A DNA stretch of 64,000 nt, from positions 124,001 to 188,000 of the forward strand of contig NZ_JANIBM010000006.1 of the NCBI RefSeq assembly GCF_024505045.1, written 5' to 3'. The notes under the pieces were generated by a model. That model ran no database searches, was not told where the DNA came from, and saw only the letters and a list, made by a program, of their open reading frames with translations. Source of the stretch: Methylomonas aurea (GTDB lineage Bacteria > Pseudomonadota > Gammaproteobacteria > Methylococcales > Methylomonadaceae). Positions 9,451-17,395 of the stretch are shown one piece after another. Positions within the stretch are counted from its first letter, which is position 1, and every line of letters begins with the position of its first letter. Position numbers and translations under genes: made by a program.

Positions 9451-9864
9451 TTACTCGGCGGAACTGTCGTGCTCGATTGCTTCCAGCACCGGCGGGCGGG
9501 CGGCGAAAACTTCGGCCATCAACTCCAGAGGTTTGCTAAAACCGGGCAACGCCGGAATTTTCCAAGCCTTGCCGACGAATTTGGCCAGGATGTTCTGCAA
9601 CCAGGGCCGGTCGGAATGGGCGTGGTGCAGGATGAAACGGTAGCTTTCGCCGTCGTTGAATACGGCAAAATCCTCCAATACCACGTCTATCGTAAAGTCC
9701 TCGCCGTACAAACGGCTTTGCACGTAAACCTTGCGCGACTCCAGGTCGAAATTAAACTGGGTCAATTCGGCGATACCTTTCATGACGTGGTTGGCGACCC
9801 AAACGATCAGCGAGTTGGGCGTTATTTTGATGGCGAATCGGATTAAGTTGGCTGCTAAGCTCAT
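9451..9864 (-). CDS. Hypothetical protein
   Basis: A 137-residue protein of unknown function. The ATG at 9864 is preferred over one at 9912 because AAGG lies six bases upstream. The N-terminus (MSLAANLIRFAIKITPN) is a possible amphipathic membrane-binding helix. The rest has alternating strands (VYVQSRLYGEDFTIDVVLEDF), as in a small beta-rich domain. No signal peptide and no recognisable catalytic motif. It lies downstream of, and is co-oriented with, the SagB-type gene, 84 bases away. Confidence 0.6.
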   Translation of the reverse strand: MSLAANLIRFAIKITPNSLIVWVANHVMKGIAELTQFNFDLESRKVYVQSRLYGEDFTIDVVLEDFAVFNDGESYRFILHHAHSDRPWLQNILAKFVGKAWKIPALPGFSKPLELMAEVFAARPPVLEAIEHDSSAE

Positions 9865-9948
9865 GGTAGGCCTTGAACGTGGATGGAAGTAAGTCGATGA
9901 TTTTAATCGCAATCGAGCCGCTTGGCCGCCAATTATTTTGCAGGCGGC

Positions 9949-11571
9949 TCAGTCGGGTTTGCAGTCCGCGTCCGCTGCGGGCCGTGCCAGATGGGCGTAG
10001 GCCGGCAGCGTCTGCAGGCGGTTGTCGTCCAGCGGCTCGCCGACCGTGAAATGGTAAAGGCTTTGCCAGGTTTGGTCCTGTAAACCCAGCACGCCGTGTA
10101 CCGCATCGTCGAAAAAACAACCGATGCCGGTGCCGCGCACGCCGGCCGCTTCCGCCTCCAGATACAAAATCTGGCCGAGCAGGCCGCATTCCCAAAACAA
10201 CCGGCGGTAGCGCCAGGCCTCGACCGAGACGTTGTCGGCGAAGCGCGCCAGCATGCCCAGGCTGAAGGCGCTGTCGCTGGCGATCGGCTGGTGGCAGGAC
10301 AAGGTTTTCGCCGCCTGGCGCACGTTGCCGGCTTGCAGCCGGTAAAAATCGAACGGGGCATCGATGCGATGCCAGTTGTAGTCGGCGGAACAGGCGGGCC
10401 GGATTGCGTCGGCTGCATCCGCAGCGCGCGGCAGGAAATACAGGCCCGGTTCGAGGCCGTCGACGCGATGCACGAACAAAACAAAATGCACCTGCGCCGG
10501 CCAGTTCCAGGCCGTGAACGGCGGCTTGGCGGCTGGGAGCAGCGCGGCGAGGATACGGTAAAAGTCGGCTAGCGGCAGCGGCGCCGATTTGCCGTTGAAA
10601 TGTTGCGCGCTGCGGCGCTGGCGGATCAAACGGCTGGCGAGCTGGTCGTGGCTGGGGCTCGCCAGGTCGGCGGTCGGCCAGGTTTCGCGCTCGGCCGGCG
10701 TAGTTGGTTTCAAGGTGTGTTCGGCGACTTGGTCGATAATCGGCCAGCGGTAGAAGTGGCGGCCGCTCAAGCGTTTGGCGACGCCGAACCATTCGCCGCT
10801 TTGTAAAGCTTGCGACAATGCCGGACCGGAGAATTCGCCCTCGGCGCCGGTGCCGGTATCGATCCGGCAGAACAGGTCAGGCGTTTCGCGCTCGTCGGCG
10901 ACGAAGTCGCTGTCACGGTCCAAGCCGAGCCAGGCGCCGATTTCGGCGTCGCCGGTTTCGCTGAGTAATTCGATGTTCCAGCCCAGGCAGCCGGCGGCAT
11001 AGCTCAACGCCGCCAGGGCATGGCCGATGTCGTGCTGGCAATAGCGGAATGCGCGTTCGCCGTATTTCCAGGCTTCGCGCCAATGGATGGACGACAAACC
11101 AACATACAAGCCGGCCGGCAAATCCGCAGTATCGAACCGGCAGCGCCGTTCTAGAAGGTGGTCGTGGCTGACGTAATGGTACACGCCAGGCGCCAATACC
11201 TCCGGGGCTGTGCTGAGCAGATAGGCTTCGGTCGGGTGCAAATTGCCGCTGGACGGGTTACAGCGCAACGCCCAGCGGTCGGGGCCGAACTGCTTCCAGG
11301 CCGACAAACCGAAGGCCAACTCCAGCAACAGGCCGAGATTGGCCAGCGTCGGCGGTTGTGCCGGGATCGTTTCCGGGTGGTCCAGATCGGCGAACCGGCA
11401 TGCCAGGTCTGCGCCCGGTTGCGGCAGCGCCAAGGTTTCGCAGCCCTCGAAGCGGCGGAACGGATTGGGCTGGTCGTCCCAATCCAGCGACGCCGGTCCC
11501 TTGGCGTAGCCGTTCAGTTGGTGTTTGGTGCGTTGGTGGTAATCGAGTACCACGCGGGAGTCGTCGCTCAT
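9949..11571 (-). CDS. SagB/ThcOx-family nitroreductase-fold dehydrogenase
   Basis: A 540-residue protein made of two nitroreductase-like halves. Each half has the family signatures: an R/S-rich entry (SRVVLDYHQRTKHQLNG and later RLIRQRRSAQHF), GNLHPTEAYL, and a QHDIGHALAALSYAAGCLGW helix. Family members bind FMN and some oxidise azolines in thiazole/oxazole-modified peptides. No precursor peptide or YcaO partner is visible, and tandem forms of this length also occur as stand-alone proteins, so the substrate is unknown. It follows the NifZ-like gene by 91 bases on the same strand, but a link to nitrogen fixation is not shown. Confidence 0.75.
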   Translation of the reverse strand: MSDDSRVVLDYHQRTKHQLNGYAKGPASLDWDDQPNPFRRFEGCETLALPQPGADLACRFADLDHPETIPAQPPTLANLGLLLELAFGLSAWKQFGPDRWALRCNPSSGNLHPTEAYLLSTAPEVLAPGVYHYVSHDHLLERRCRFDTADLPAGLYVGLSSIHWREAWKYGERAFRYCQHDIGHALAALSYAAGCLGWNIELLSETGDAEIGAWLGLDRDSDFVADERETPDLFCRIDTGTGAEGEFSGPALSQALQSGEWFGVAKRLSGRHFYRWPIIDQVAEHTLKPTTPAERETWPTADLASPSHDQLASRLIRQRRSAQHFNGKSAPLPLADFYRILAALLPAAKPPFTAWNWPAQVHFVLFVHRVDGLEPGLYFLPRAADAADAIRPACSADYNWHRIDAPFDFYRLQAGNVRQAAKTLSCHQPIASDSAFSLGMLARFADNVSVEAWRYRRLFWECGLLGQILYLEAEAAGVRGTGIGCFFDDAVHGVLGLQDQTWQSLYHFTVGEPLDDNRLQTLPAYAHLARPAADADCKPD

Positions 11572-11662
11572 ATCCTTATCTATACCGAATTGGGTCAGGC
11601 CGGGGCTGCCGGCGTTGCGGGTAAGAATATACCCGGTCTGCGGCCGGTTTGCCGCCGCCGCA

Positions 11663-11935
11663 TCAATGCGTCGTCGCCGGTTCCATATCCGGGGCGACCA
11701 AATCCTCGGTCCAGCAACCGATAGGCCGGCCCAGATTCAGCTCGCGGTCTTCGAAACGCACCAGAAATACCGTCAGCGCCGGGTCTTCCTCGACGTGGCC
11801 TTTCATCACGATCACGCCGCGGGCGCCGGCTTCGGCCAGTACCGCGCCTTCCTCGCCCTCCGGCATGCTGCCGTCGTCGATAATCTCGTGCGCCGCGTAT
11901 ACCACGTCGCCCAAATCCAGATCTTCTACGTTCAT
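11663..11935 (-). CDS. NifZ-like protein
   Basis: About 90 residues from the ATG at 11935, supported by AGGAG eight bases upstream; an upstream ATG at 11986 lacks this. The pattern MNVEDLDLGDVVYAAHEI, then DDG, a central G-V-I-V-MKG and the terminal PIGCWTEDL parallels NifZ (a GD-V start, an RNDGT-like segment and a VGC-EEL end). NifZ assists maturation of the nitrogenase MoFe protein P-cluster. It is divergently placed from iscA-nifUS, which supports the assignment; the similarity was judged by eye only. Confidence 0.6.
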   Translation of the reverse strand: MNVEDLDLGDVVYAAHEIIDDGSMPEGEEGAVLAEAGARGVIVMKGHVEEDPALTVFLVRFEDRELNLGRPIGCWTEDLVAPDMEPATTH

Positions 11936-11957
11936 ATTTTTTCTCCTGTGAATGTTT

Positions 11958-11973
11958 TGTAGCAAAGCCGACA
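11958..11973. promoter_or_regulatory. NifA upstream activator sequence
   Basis: Exact TGT-N10-ACA match to the NifA binding consensus. It lies about 97 bases upstream of the sigma-54 promoter of iscA-nifUS, within the usual spacing for an enhancer. It could also act on the divergent NifZ-like gene, although I see no sigma-54 promoter in that direction. Confidence 0.7.
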
Positions 11974-12069
11974 AAGTCCGATGCATTGTTGGGAAACGGC
12001 TCGCCGCACATGGTTGGCCGGCAGCCGCAACCCTATGGATTTCAGCGCTTTAAGCGAAAAAAACGCGTA

Positions 12070-12085
12070 TGGCATGCTGGTTGCT
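12070..12085 (+). promoter_or_regulatory. Sigma-54 (-24/-12) promoter of iscA-nifU-nifS
   Basis: TGGCATG-N4-TTGCT matches the RpoN consensus, with the invariant GG at 12071-12072 and GC at 12083-12084. Transcription should begin near 12096, about 30 bases before iscA. Together with the NifA site this places the operon under nitrogen-fixation control. Confidence 0.85.
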
Positions 12086-12126
12086 TTAACTGATTACAAG
12101 ATCAATGCCAAACCGTTTCAGGAGAG

Positions 12127-12489
12127 TTGAAGATGATTACATTAACCGAAAGCGCCATCAAAGCCGTGGGCCGTTTTATCAGCAGTTCCGACAAGCCTAC
12201 CGGCGGTTTGCGCATCGAAGTGACCGACGGCGGCTGTTCCGGCCTGTCGTACGGTTTACGCCTGGAAGCCAAAGAAAGCGAAGCCGATACCGTGATCGAC
12301 TGCGGCGAAGTCAAAGTCTTCGTCGACCCGTTGAGCATGCCCAAGTTGGACGGCATGTCTATCGATTTCGTCGATAGCCTGGAAGGTTCAGGCTTTAAAT
12401 TTACCAATCCCAACGCGGTGAAAAGCTGCGCCTGCGGCTCGTCGTTTACCACCGGCGACAACGGCGGCGCCCCTAAATCCTGTTCTTAA
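12127..12489 (+). CDS. iscA: IscA-type iron-sulfur assembly protein (nif-associated)
   Basis: A 120-residue A-type carrier of the HesB/IscA family. The three conserved cysteines are present: one in GGCSGLSYGL and the pair in SCACGSSF. Such proteins carry or insert Fe-S clusters. First gene of the sigma-54 operon, with an AGGAG ribosome site; nifU follows 18 bases later. The order iscA-nifU-nifS matches the nif cluster of Azotobacter, where the gene is called iscA-nif. Confidence 0.9.
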   Translation: MKMITLTESAIKAVGRFISSSDKPTGGLRIEVTDGGCSGLSYGLRLEAKESEADTVIDCGEVKVFVDPLSMPKLDGMSIDFVDSLEGSGFKFTNPNAVKSCACGSSFTTGDNGGAPKSCS

Positions 12490-12507
12490 GTTTGCGAGGT
12501 TATTGCC

Positions 12508-13422
12508 ATGTGGGATTATTCAGAAAAAGTTAAAGACCATTTCTTCAACCCGAAAAACGCCGGCGCGGTACCCGATGCCAATGCGATCGGCGAAGTGGGT
12601 TCGATCAGTTGTGGCGACGCCTTGCGTCTGACCTTGAAAGTCAACGAAGACACCGAAGTCATCGAAGACGCCGGCTTTCAAACCTTCGGCTGCGGCTCGG
12701 CGATTGCGTCGTCTTCCGTGTTGACCGAAATCATCAAGGGCATGACGCTGGACGAAGCCTTGAAAGTCACCAATCAGGATATCGCTGCCGAACTGGACGG
12801 CCTGCCGCCGGAAAAAATGCACTGCTCGGTGATGGGCCGCGAAGCGTTGCAAGCCGCCGTCGCCAACTATCGCGGCGAAGAGTGGAAGGACGACCATGAA
12901 GAAGGCGCGCTGATCTGCAAGTGCTTCGGTATCGATGCGGCAATGATCGAGGAAATGGTGTGGGCCAACAAACTGCGCACCGTCGAGGACGTTACCAACT
13001 TCACCAAGGCCGGCGGCGGTTGCGCTTCCTGCCATGAAGATATCGAAGGCATCCTGGAAAAAGTGTTGAAGGAACGCGGCGAAAGCTTCGATCCGAACGC
13101 GGCCCCGGTCGCCAAACCGGCGCCGGTGGTGGCCGAAAAAGGGCCGATGACCAATCTGCAGCGGATCAAGAAAATCGAGGAAGTGATCATGTCGTTCCGG
13201 CCGCAATTGATGGCCGACGGCGGCGACGTCGAGTTGGTGGAAGTGGTCGATAAAACCGCTTACGTCAACATGACCGGCGCCTGCAACGGCTGCCAAATGT
13301 CGGCGATGACCATCGCCGGTATTCAGCAACGCCTGATCGAAGTGATGGGCGAGTTCATCAAAGTCGTGCCGGCGTCGCAAATGCCGAAACTGGTGAATAT
13401 CCAGGAGGCCGGTCATGCCTGA
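12508..13422 (+). CDS. nifU: NifU iron-sulfur cluster scaffold
   Basis: A 304-residue protein with all three NifU modules. The N-terminal IscU-like domain has Cys in [18 protein letters not shown] and MHCSVMG. A central [2Fe-2S] ferredoxin-like segment has CKCFG and CASC. The C-terminal Nfu domain has [10 protein letters not shown]. It provides Fe-S clusters for nitrogenase maturation using sulfur from NifS. Length and layout are those of full-length nitrogen-fixation NifU rather than housekeeping IscU. A GAGG ribosome site precedes the ATG, and it overlaps nifS by 8 bases. Confidence 0.95.
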   Translation: MWDYSEKVKDHFFNPKNAGAVPDANAIGEVGSISCGDALRLTLKVNEDTEVIEDAGFQTFGCGSAIASSSVLTEIIKGMTLDEALKVTNQDIAAELDGLPPEKMHCSVMGREALQAAVANYRGEEWKDDHEEGALICKCFGIDAAMIEEMVWANKLRTVEDVTNFTKAGGGCASCHEDIEGILEKVLKERGESFDPNAAPVAKPAPVVAEKGPMTNLQRIKKIEEVIMSFRPQLMADGGDVELVEVVDKTAYVNMTGACNGCQMSAMTIAGIQQRLIEVMGEFIKVVPASQMPKLVNIQEAGHA

Positions 13423-14629
13423 TATCTATCTGGATAACAACGCCACGACCAAGGTGGACCGGGCCGTCGTCGATGCGATGATCCCCTATTTCACCGAATA
13501 CTTCGGCAACCCGTCGTCGATTCACCGCTTCGCCGACGGCGTGGCGCGGGCGATCAAGAAGGCCCGCAGCCAAGTGCAGGAATTGCTGGGCGCGGAACAC
13601 GACTCGGAGATTATTTTTACCTCCTGCGGTACCGAATCCGATTCGACCGCGATCCTGTCGGCGATCAAATGCCAGCCCAACCGTAAGGAAATCATCACCA
13701 CGGCGGTCGAGCATCCGGCGATTTTGAACTTGGTCGATAACCTGGAAAAAGAAGGCTACACCATCCACCGCCTGCCGGTGGACAAGCGCGGCCGCCTCAA
13801 TCTGGAAGCCTATCAGGCCATGCTGTCGGATAACGTCGCCATCGTTTCGGTGATGTGGGCCAACAACGAAACCGGCACCATTTTCCCGGTCGAGAAAATG
13901 GCCGAGATGGCCAACGCCGCCGGCGTGATGTTCCATACCGATGCGGTGCAGGCGGTCGGCAAGATTCCGATGATGCTGGCCGATACCAAGATTGATATGC
14001 TCAGCCTGTCCGGCCACAAATTGCATGCGCCGAAAGGTATCGGCGTGTTGTATCTGCGCCGCGGTACCCGCTTCCGGCCGTTGCTGCGCGGCGGCCACCA
14101 GGAGCGCGGTCGCCGGGCCGGCACCGAGAACACCGCGTCCATCGTCGGTTTGGGCGTGGCTTGCGAACTGGCGCTGCAGCACATGGAATTCGAGAACAAC
14201 CAAGTTAAAGCCATGCGCGACAAGTTGGAGCAAGGTATCGTCGAGGCGATTCCGCATTGCTTCATCACCGGCGATCTGAACAACCGCCTGCCGAATACCA
14301 CCGACATCGCCTTCGAATACATCGAAGGCGAGGCGATCCTGATGCTGCTGAACAAGGCCGGTATCGCGGCGTCGAGCGGCTCGGCCTGTACTTCCGGCTC
14401 GTTGGAGCCGTCGCATGTGATGCGGGCGATGGACATCCCTTACACCGCCGCCCACGGCACGATCCGCTTCTCGTTCTCGCGTTACAACACGATGAGCGAA
14501 GTGGACGAGGTGTTGAAAGTAATGCCGACCATCGTCGCCAACCTGCGCAAGCTGTCGCCGTATTGGGACAGTATCAACAACTGCCCGGTGGCCGATCCGG
14601 AGCAAGCTTTCCAACCCACTTACGCCTGA
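13415..14629 (+). CDS. nifS: NifS cysteine desulfurase
   Basis: A 404-residue PLP enzyme that releases sulfur from cysteine for cluster assembly on NifU. The PLP lysine is in [12 protein letters not shown] and the catalytic cysteine loop is [17 protein letters not shown], typical of the NifS/IscS class. The start is inside nifU with an AGGAGG site, so translation is coupled. It is the last recognisable nif gene; a scar of mobile DNA begins within 70 bases of its stop. Confidence 0.95.
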   Translation: MPDIYLDNNATTKVDRAVVDAMIPYFTEYFGNPSSIHRFADGVARAIKKARSQVQELLGAEHDSEIIFTSCGTESDSTAILSAIKCQPNRKEIITTAVEHPAILNLVDNLEKEGYTIHRLPVDKRGRLNLEAYQAMLSDNVAIVSVMWANNETGTIFPVEKMAEMANAAGVMFHTDAVQAVGKIPMMLADTKIDMLSLSGHKLHAPKGIGVLYLRRGTRFRPLLRGGHQERGRRAGTENTASIVGLGVACELALQHMEFENNQVKAMRDKLEQGIVEAIPHCFITGDLNNRLPNTTDIAFEYIEGEAILMLLNKAGIAASSGSACTSGSLEPSHVMRAMDIPYTAAHGTIRFSFSRYNTMSEVDEVLKVMPTIVANLRKLSPYWDSINNCPVADPEQAFQPTYA

Positions 14630-14694
14630 AAAAGAGGTCGCCAGATCAGCTTGAACAGCGAATCCGGAATTTAAAGTTAAATCCCTGCCATGGT

Positions 14695-14829
14695 TTAGGC
14701 GGCCAGCTTAAGGGCTGGCAGCCAATCCATATAAGCCTGATGCGGCGTTTTCGGTTCAAGCCGGAATGCGGTCGCTCGTCATTGTATCGCTCGAAAAAGT
14801 CGAGGATTGAGGCTCGGCTTTGGCCGACG
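14695..14829 (-). pseudogene. C-terminal fragment of an integrase-core transposase
   Basis: On the minus strand the translation SILDFFERYNDERPHSGLNRK is the conserved end of an rve-type transposase (IS3/IS481-like). One base is missing in the A-run that follows; restoring it gives TPHQAYMDWLPALKLAA and a stop at 14695. Only about 45 codons remain and no terminal inverted repeats were found. Confidence 0.65.
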
Positions 14830-14837
14830 GAATCGTG

Positions 14838-15216
14838 ACCAAAGCTGGTAGGGCTATTGGTGTACCTTTGAGTGATGAGGCGGTGAATATCATTCGATCT
14901 CAGATCGGCAATAATCTTCATCACGTCTTTGTGTACAAGGGTAACAGTCTACGGGCCAATTATCATGCTTGGCGGAAGCCTTGAATCGGGCTGGAATAAA
15001 GGACTTTCGCTGGCAGATATGAGACGTACTTGGGCTGGCTGGCATGTCCACGCAATAACGCCGCTCAATGCACTGCAGGAATTGGGTGGCTGGTCCGATT
15101 ACAAGATATTTACGATATGCACATTTTTGGCGCCGGAGCATCTGGCGCATCATGCTGCCGACATAGGCGCATTTTACGGAACACCTAAAAATGAGAAGTC
15201 AATTAACTCAGGCTAA
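14838..15216 (+). pseudogene. Decayed tyrosine recombinase (phage-type integrase), C-terminal part
   Basis: Joining frames gives TKAGRAIGVPLSDEA, then FVYKGNSLRANYHAWRK, ALNRAGIKDFRW, DMRRTWAGWHV, TPLNALQELGGWSDYK and FLAPEHLAHHAADIGAF. These carry the R-x-x-R (MRRTWAGWH) and GGWSDYK-LAPEHL boxes of the catalytic domain of tyrosine integrases. At least two frame changes (near 14970 and 15015) and a loss of the catalytic Tyr context (a YAHL-like box degraded to CTFL) show it is dead. It ends 15 bases from the tRNA-His remnant, as expected for an integrase next to its att site. Confidence 0.7.
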
Positions 15217-15230
15217 GTTATTGAATTGAT

Positions 15231-15276
15231 TGGGGTGAACGATGGGGCTCGAACCCACGACAACCGGAATCACAAT
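15231..15276 (-). other. 3' half of tRNA-His gene, probable attachment-site remnant
   Basis: The minus strand reads the anticodon loop with GTG, then GGTTGTCGTGGGTTCGAGCC and an acceptor strand ending CACCCCA. It closely matches the 3' 46 bases of bacterial tRNA-His (anticodon arm 3' side, T arm, acceptor). The 5' half is absent, so it is not a working tRNA. Such duplicated tRNA 3' ends are left where a tyrosine integrase inserts an element into a tRNA gene. Confidence 0.75.
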
Positions 15277-15504
15277 TAGACCTGTTTTATATATTTATCA
15301 ACAAGTTAACTAGCTAATTTGTCAGTATTGCTTGAAATTATGCCTTTGATTTTCAAGAAGTTTCATTTTATTTGTCATCAGAGTTTTGAGGCTAAATCAA
15401 GCTATTGACGAGCACCAAAATTATCCAAATCAGAAGTTTTGATCGGTCGGGTAGATTTTTCATGTGGTGTTTCCTTTGATGATTGATCAAGGACCTTTGA
15501 TAAA
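15277..15504. other. AT-rich intergenic stretch
   Basis: No supported gene. It is more AT-rich than either flank and lies between the att-like remnant and the toxin-antitoxin pair. Confidence 0.5.
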
Positions 15505-15542
15505 CAGCACATAAGGAGCCGGCAGTATAGGCTGCTGTGCTG
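15505..15542 (-). terminator. Possible terminator after the GNAT toxin gene
   Basis: CAGCACA and TGTGCTG form an outer stem with an inner GCAG/CTGC pairing. On the minus strand a short T-rich run follows. It lies 16 bases past the toxin stop codon. The stem is bulged. Confidence 0.4.
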
Positions 15543-15557
15543 GCTATAAATGAATTC

Positions 15558-16070
15558 TCAGTCAGGTTCAGCCAAAATTTCCCGAACCGTCTCTAACGTC
15601 ATCATCAAAGTCATAGCTTGCAAAGGTGACTCCACAAATCCCTGTGAAAGATAAAATTGTTTGGCTTGTTCGGACAGAGCATGAACCAATATAGCAAATA
15701 CTCCCGCATCACCAGAGACATTGACTGCCCTTAGCATTGCATCGCGCAACAGCGATTTGCCAATCCCTTGGTTATGATAACGCTTGTCGACAGCCAGTCG
15801 ACCGAGCAGCAAGACCGGCAAAGGATTAGGCATGTTGCGTCGCATGGTTTTGGGTGAAGCCTCATGGCTTATTGCACCGGCAGACAGGCAGTAGTAAGCA
15901 ACAACATCCATGCCAACACTCAGTACAAAACAACGCGAAGCCCCTGCCCTATGGTTTTTGAGTGCACGTTTTTTGAGCCAATCATTCAGCGACGTATCAC
16001 CGCAATCGAAATCCACCAACCGATGATCTGTCGTGATCGGTCCTGGGGGCGACATTTCTAGAGCAGTCAT
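15558..16070 (-). CDS. GNAT-family toxin (TacT/AtaT-like)
   Basis: About 170 residues with the GNAT acetyl-CoA loop (RLAVDKRYHNQGIGKSLL) and the FYLSQGF segment that carries the catalytic Tyr in TacT-like toxins. Such toxins acetylate the amino acid on charged tRNAs and stop translation. The ATG at 16070 overlaps the antitoxin stop by four bases, so translation is coupled; a TTG three codons upstream is possible. The type II toxin-antitoxin role rests on the adjacent DUF1778 gene and the operator upstream. It may stabilise the element. Confidence 0.85.
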   Translation of the reverse strand: MTALEMSPPGPITTDHRLVDFDCGDTSLNDWLKKRALKNHRAGASRCFVLSVGMDVVAYYCLSAGAISHEASPKTMRRNMPNPLPVLLLGRLAVDKRYHNQGIGKSLLRDAMLRAVNVSGDAGVFAILVHALSEQAKQFYLSQGFVESPLQAMTLMMTLETVREILAEPD

Positions 16071-16354
16071 TTTTCCCAAGGCGCTTTTGTCTTAAGTAAC
16101 CGGCGAAGCTTATCAGTCGGTGGCAAGGGTTGATCGAGCAACGCTTGAAATTGTGCAAATGCGCCTTCATCGACTGCGAAAAATGCCTGATCTAGAAGCA
16201 CATCTTCTGCCGCGCGACAGGCGGCTTCCAACATAAAGTCTGATCGACTACGGCCGAGACGTTCAGCAGCTTGATCAATGATATCCCGCTGCCTGACCTT
16301 AGCGCGGATATTAATGGAAACGGGAGTCGCTTCTCTAGTTTGCATTTGCTTCAT
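16067..16354 (-). CDS. DUF1778 antitoxin (TacA/AtaR-like)
   Basis: A 95-residue ribbon-helix-helix protein. The N-terminal strand PVSINIRAKVRQRDIIDQAA and helix ERLGRSRSDFMLEAA are typical of DUF1778; the C-terminal part binds and neutralises the acetyltransferase. GGAGG is correctly spaced from the ATG at 16354, while an ATG at 16360 abuts it. It probably represses its own operon through the inverted repeat at 16392-16414. Confidence 0.85.
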   Translation of the reverse strand: MKQMQTREATPVSINIRAKVRQRDIIDQAAERLGRSRSDFMLEAACRAAEDVLLDQAFFAVDEGAFAQFQALLDQPLPPTDKLRRLLKTKAPWEK

Positions 16355-16391
16355 GTTCATCCTCCACTTTATTCAAGCTCAGCATATTAAT

Positions 16392-16414
16392 TTGTGTAGC
16401 AAATTGCAACACAA
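16392..16414. promoter_or_regulatory. Operator-like inverted repeat upstream of the antitoxin
   Basis: TTGTGTAGCAA and TTGCAACACAA form an 11-bp inverted repeat around one central base, with one mismatch. It lies 38 bases upstream of the antitoxin start, where a ribbon-helix-helix antitoxin would bind to autoregulate. Confidence 0.6.
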
Positions 16415-16613
16415 TAAGTAAAGTAGCCCTCTGAGTAGAGGTCGCCAACCGACCGCCACTCGAACTAGTCCCCCCAGAAACCAAAGCAATGCTTAGCTTC
16501 TGATTCTGAGGAGACGTGGGTTTTATATCATTTTACGAAGTTGTATCGACGCTGCCCATCATTACAAATCGGCTAGTCCGTTGATCAACTTCGCTGATGC
16601 ATAAGCTTGCCTG

Positions 16614-16638
16614 GGCACCGAGGAATAGTCTCGGCGCC
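16614..16638 (-). terminator. Hairpin downstream of radC
   Basis: GGC-x-CCGAG pairs with CTCGG-x-GCC around a 7-base loop, nine bases past the radC stop. No T-run follows, so it may be an RNA-stabilising 3' end rather than an intrinsic terminator. The rest of 16415-16647 shows no gene. Confidence 0.4.
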
Positions 16639-16647
16639 AATACCTTT

Positions 16648-17121
16648 TCACAGCAAGCCATGCTCCGCATAGGAATACACGTTTTCGCCGACGATGAAGT
16701 GATCAAGGACTCGAACGTCAATCAAGGCCAAGGCTTCTTTAAGTTTTGCTGTAATCACGCGATCGGCCTGACTGGGATCGCTGATCCCCGACGGGTGGTT
16801 ATGCGCCATGATCAGAGCCGCGGCATTGTAGTGCATGGAGGCCTTGACCACTTCGCGTGGATACACGCTTGCGCCATCAATCGTACCGCGGAATAACTCA
16901 TCGCAAGCGATAACCCGATGTTGATTGTCCAAGAACAGGCACACAAATACTTCGTGCTCGTATGGCGCCAATTTCAATTTGATACAGTCTTTCGCCTTGT
17001 CCGGACTGGTCAAGGCTTCGCCTCGGCTGAACATGCGGTTGTAGATCTGAATGGCCTCTAAGATGACATCTTGTTCATCGGCCATACGGTAACGATTATT
17101 GGTTCCTCGAATGAATAACAT
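16648..17121 (-). CDS. radC: RadC-like JAB-domain protein
   Basis: A 157-residue protein with the JAMM metal motif complete: His107, His109, Ser117 and Asp120 ([14 protein letters not shown]). This family of element-borne RadC proteins is frequent on ICEs and islands and keeps the JAB domain; the biochemical role is unsettled. It is the last gene of the minus-strand block, as in SXT/R391 ICEs where a radC homologue ends this block before traF. A GGGAG ribosome site lies before the start, itself part of a hairpin leader. Confidence 0.85.
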   Translation of the reverse strand: MLFIRGTNNRYRMADEQDVILEAIQIYNRMFSRGEALTSPDKAKDCIKLKLAPYEHEVFVCLFLDNQHRVIACDELFRGTIDGASVYPREVVKASMHYNAAALIMAHNHPSGISDPSQADRVITAKLKEALALIDVRVLDHFIVGENVYSYAEHGLL

Positions 17122-17139
17122 GGGCTTTCTCCCGTAATC

Positions 17140-17302
17140 TTAATAATTGGAGAAAGCCGTCCCCTTCCGGGGTGGACTTTCTCCGGAAGGGTTGTCAAAA
17201 ATATGCAAAGCCTCGTCAGCGATGTCTACCGACGTTGCCCGTCGGCAAAACACATTTCGCTAAAGAGGCTTAAGCTGACGCTATGTCTGCGTCAGGTGTT
17301 TT
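17140..17302 (-). repeat. Hairpin-chain leader, radC
   Basis: On the minus strand GGAGAAAG pairs with CTTTCTCC around CCCC-GGAA-GGGG. Further upstream are CTGACG/CGTCAG and CCGACG/CGTCGG stems, and two longer-range pairings (CAAAACAC/GTGTTTTG and AAGCCTC/GAGGCTT). Member of the leader family seen before most genes of this block. Confidence 0.6.
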
Positions 17303-17395
17303 GGAATGCGTGCTTGTTAAGTGGTCGTTCGCCAGAAAACCCGCCAAAAGCCACGCGCTAACACAGCCGCAGCCATCGGCCCGATTGGGTTTAGA

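Noticed and set aside
14630-14830. A complete insertion sequence after nifS
   Set aside because: Only the last 45 or so codons of a transposase remain, with a frameshift and no terminal repeats.
15231-15276. A functional tRNA-His gene
   Set aside because: Only the 3' half is present; the D arm and 5' acceptor strand cannot be found upstream.
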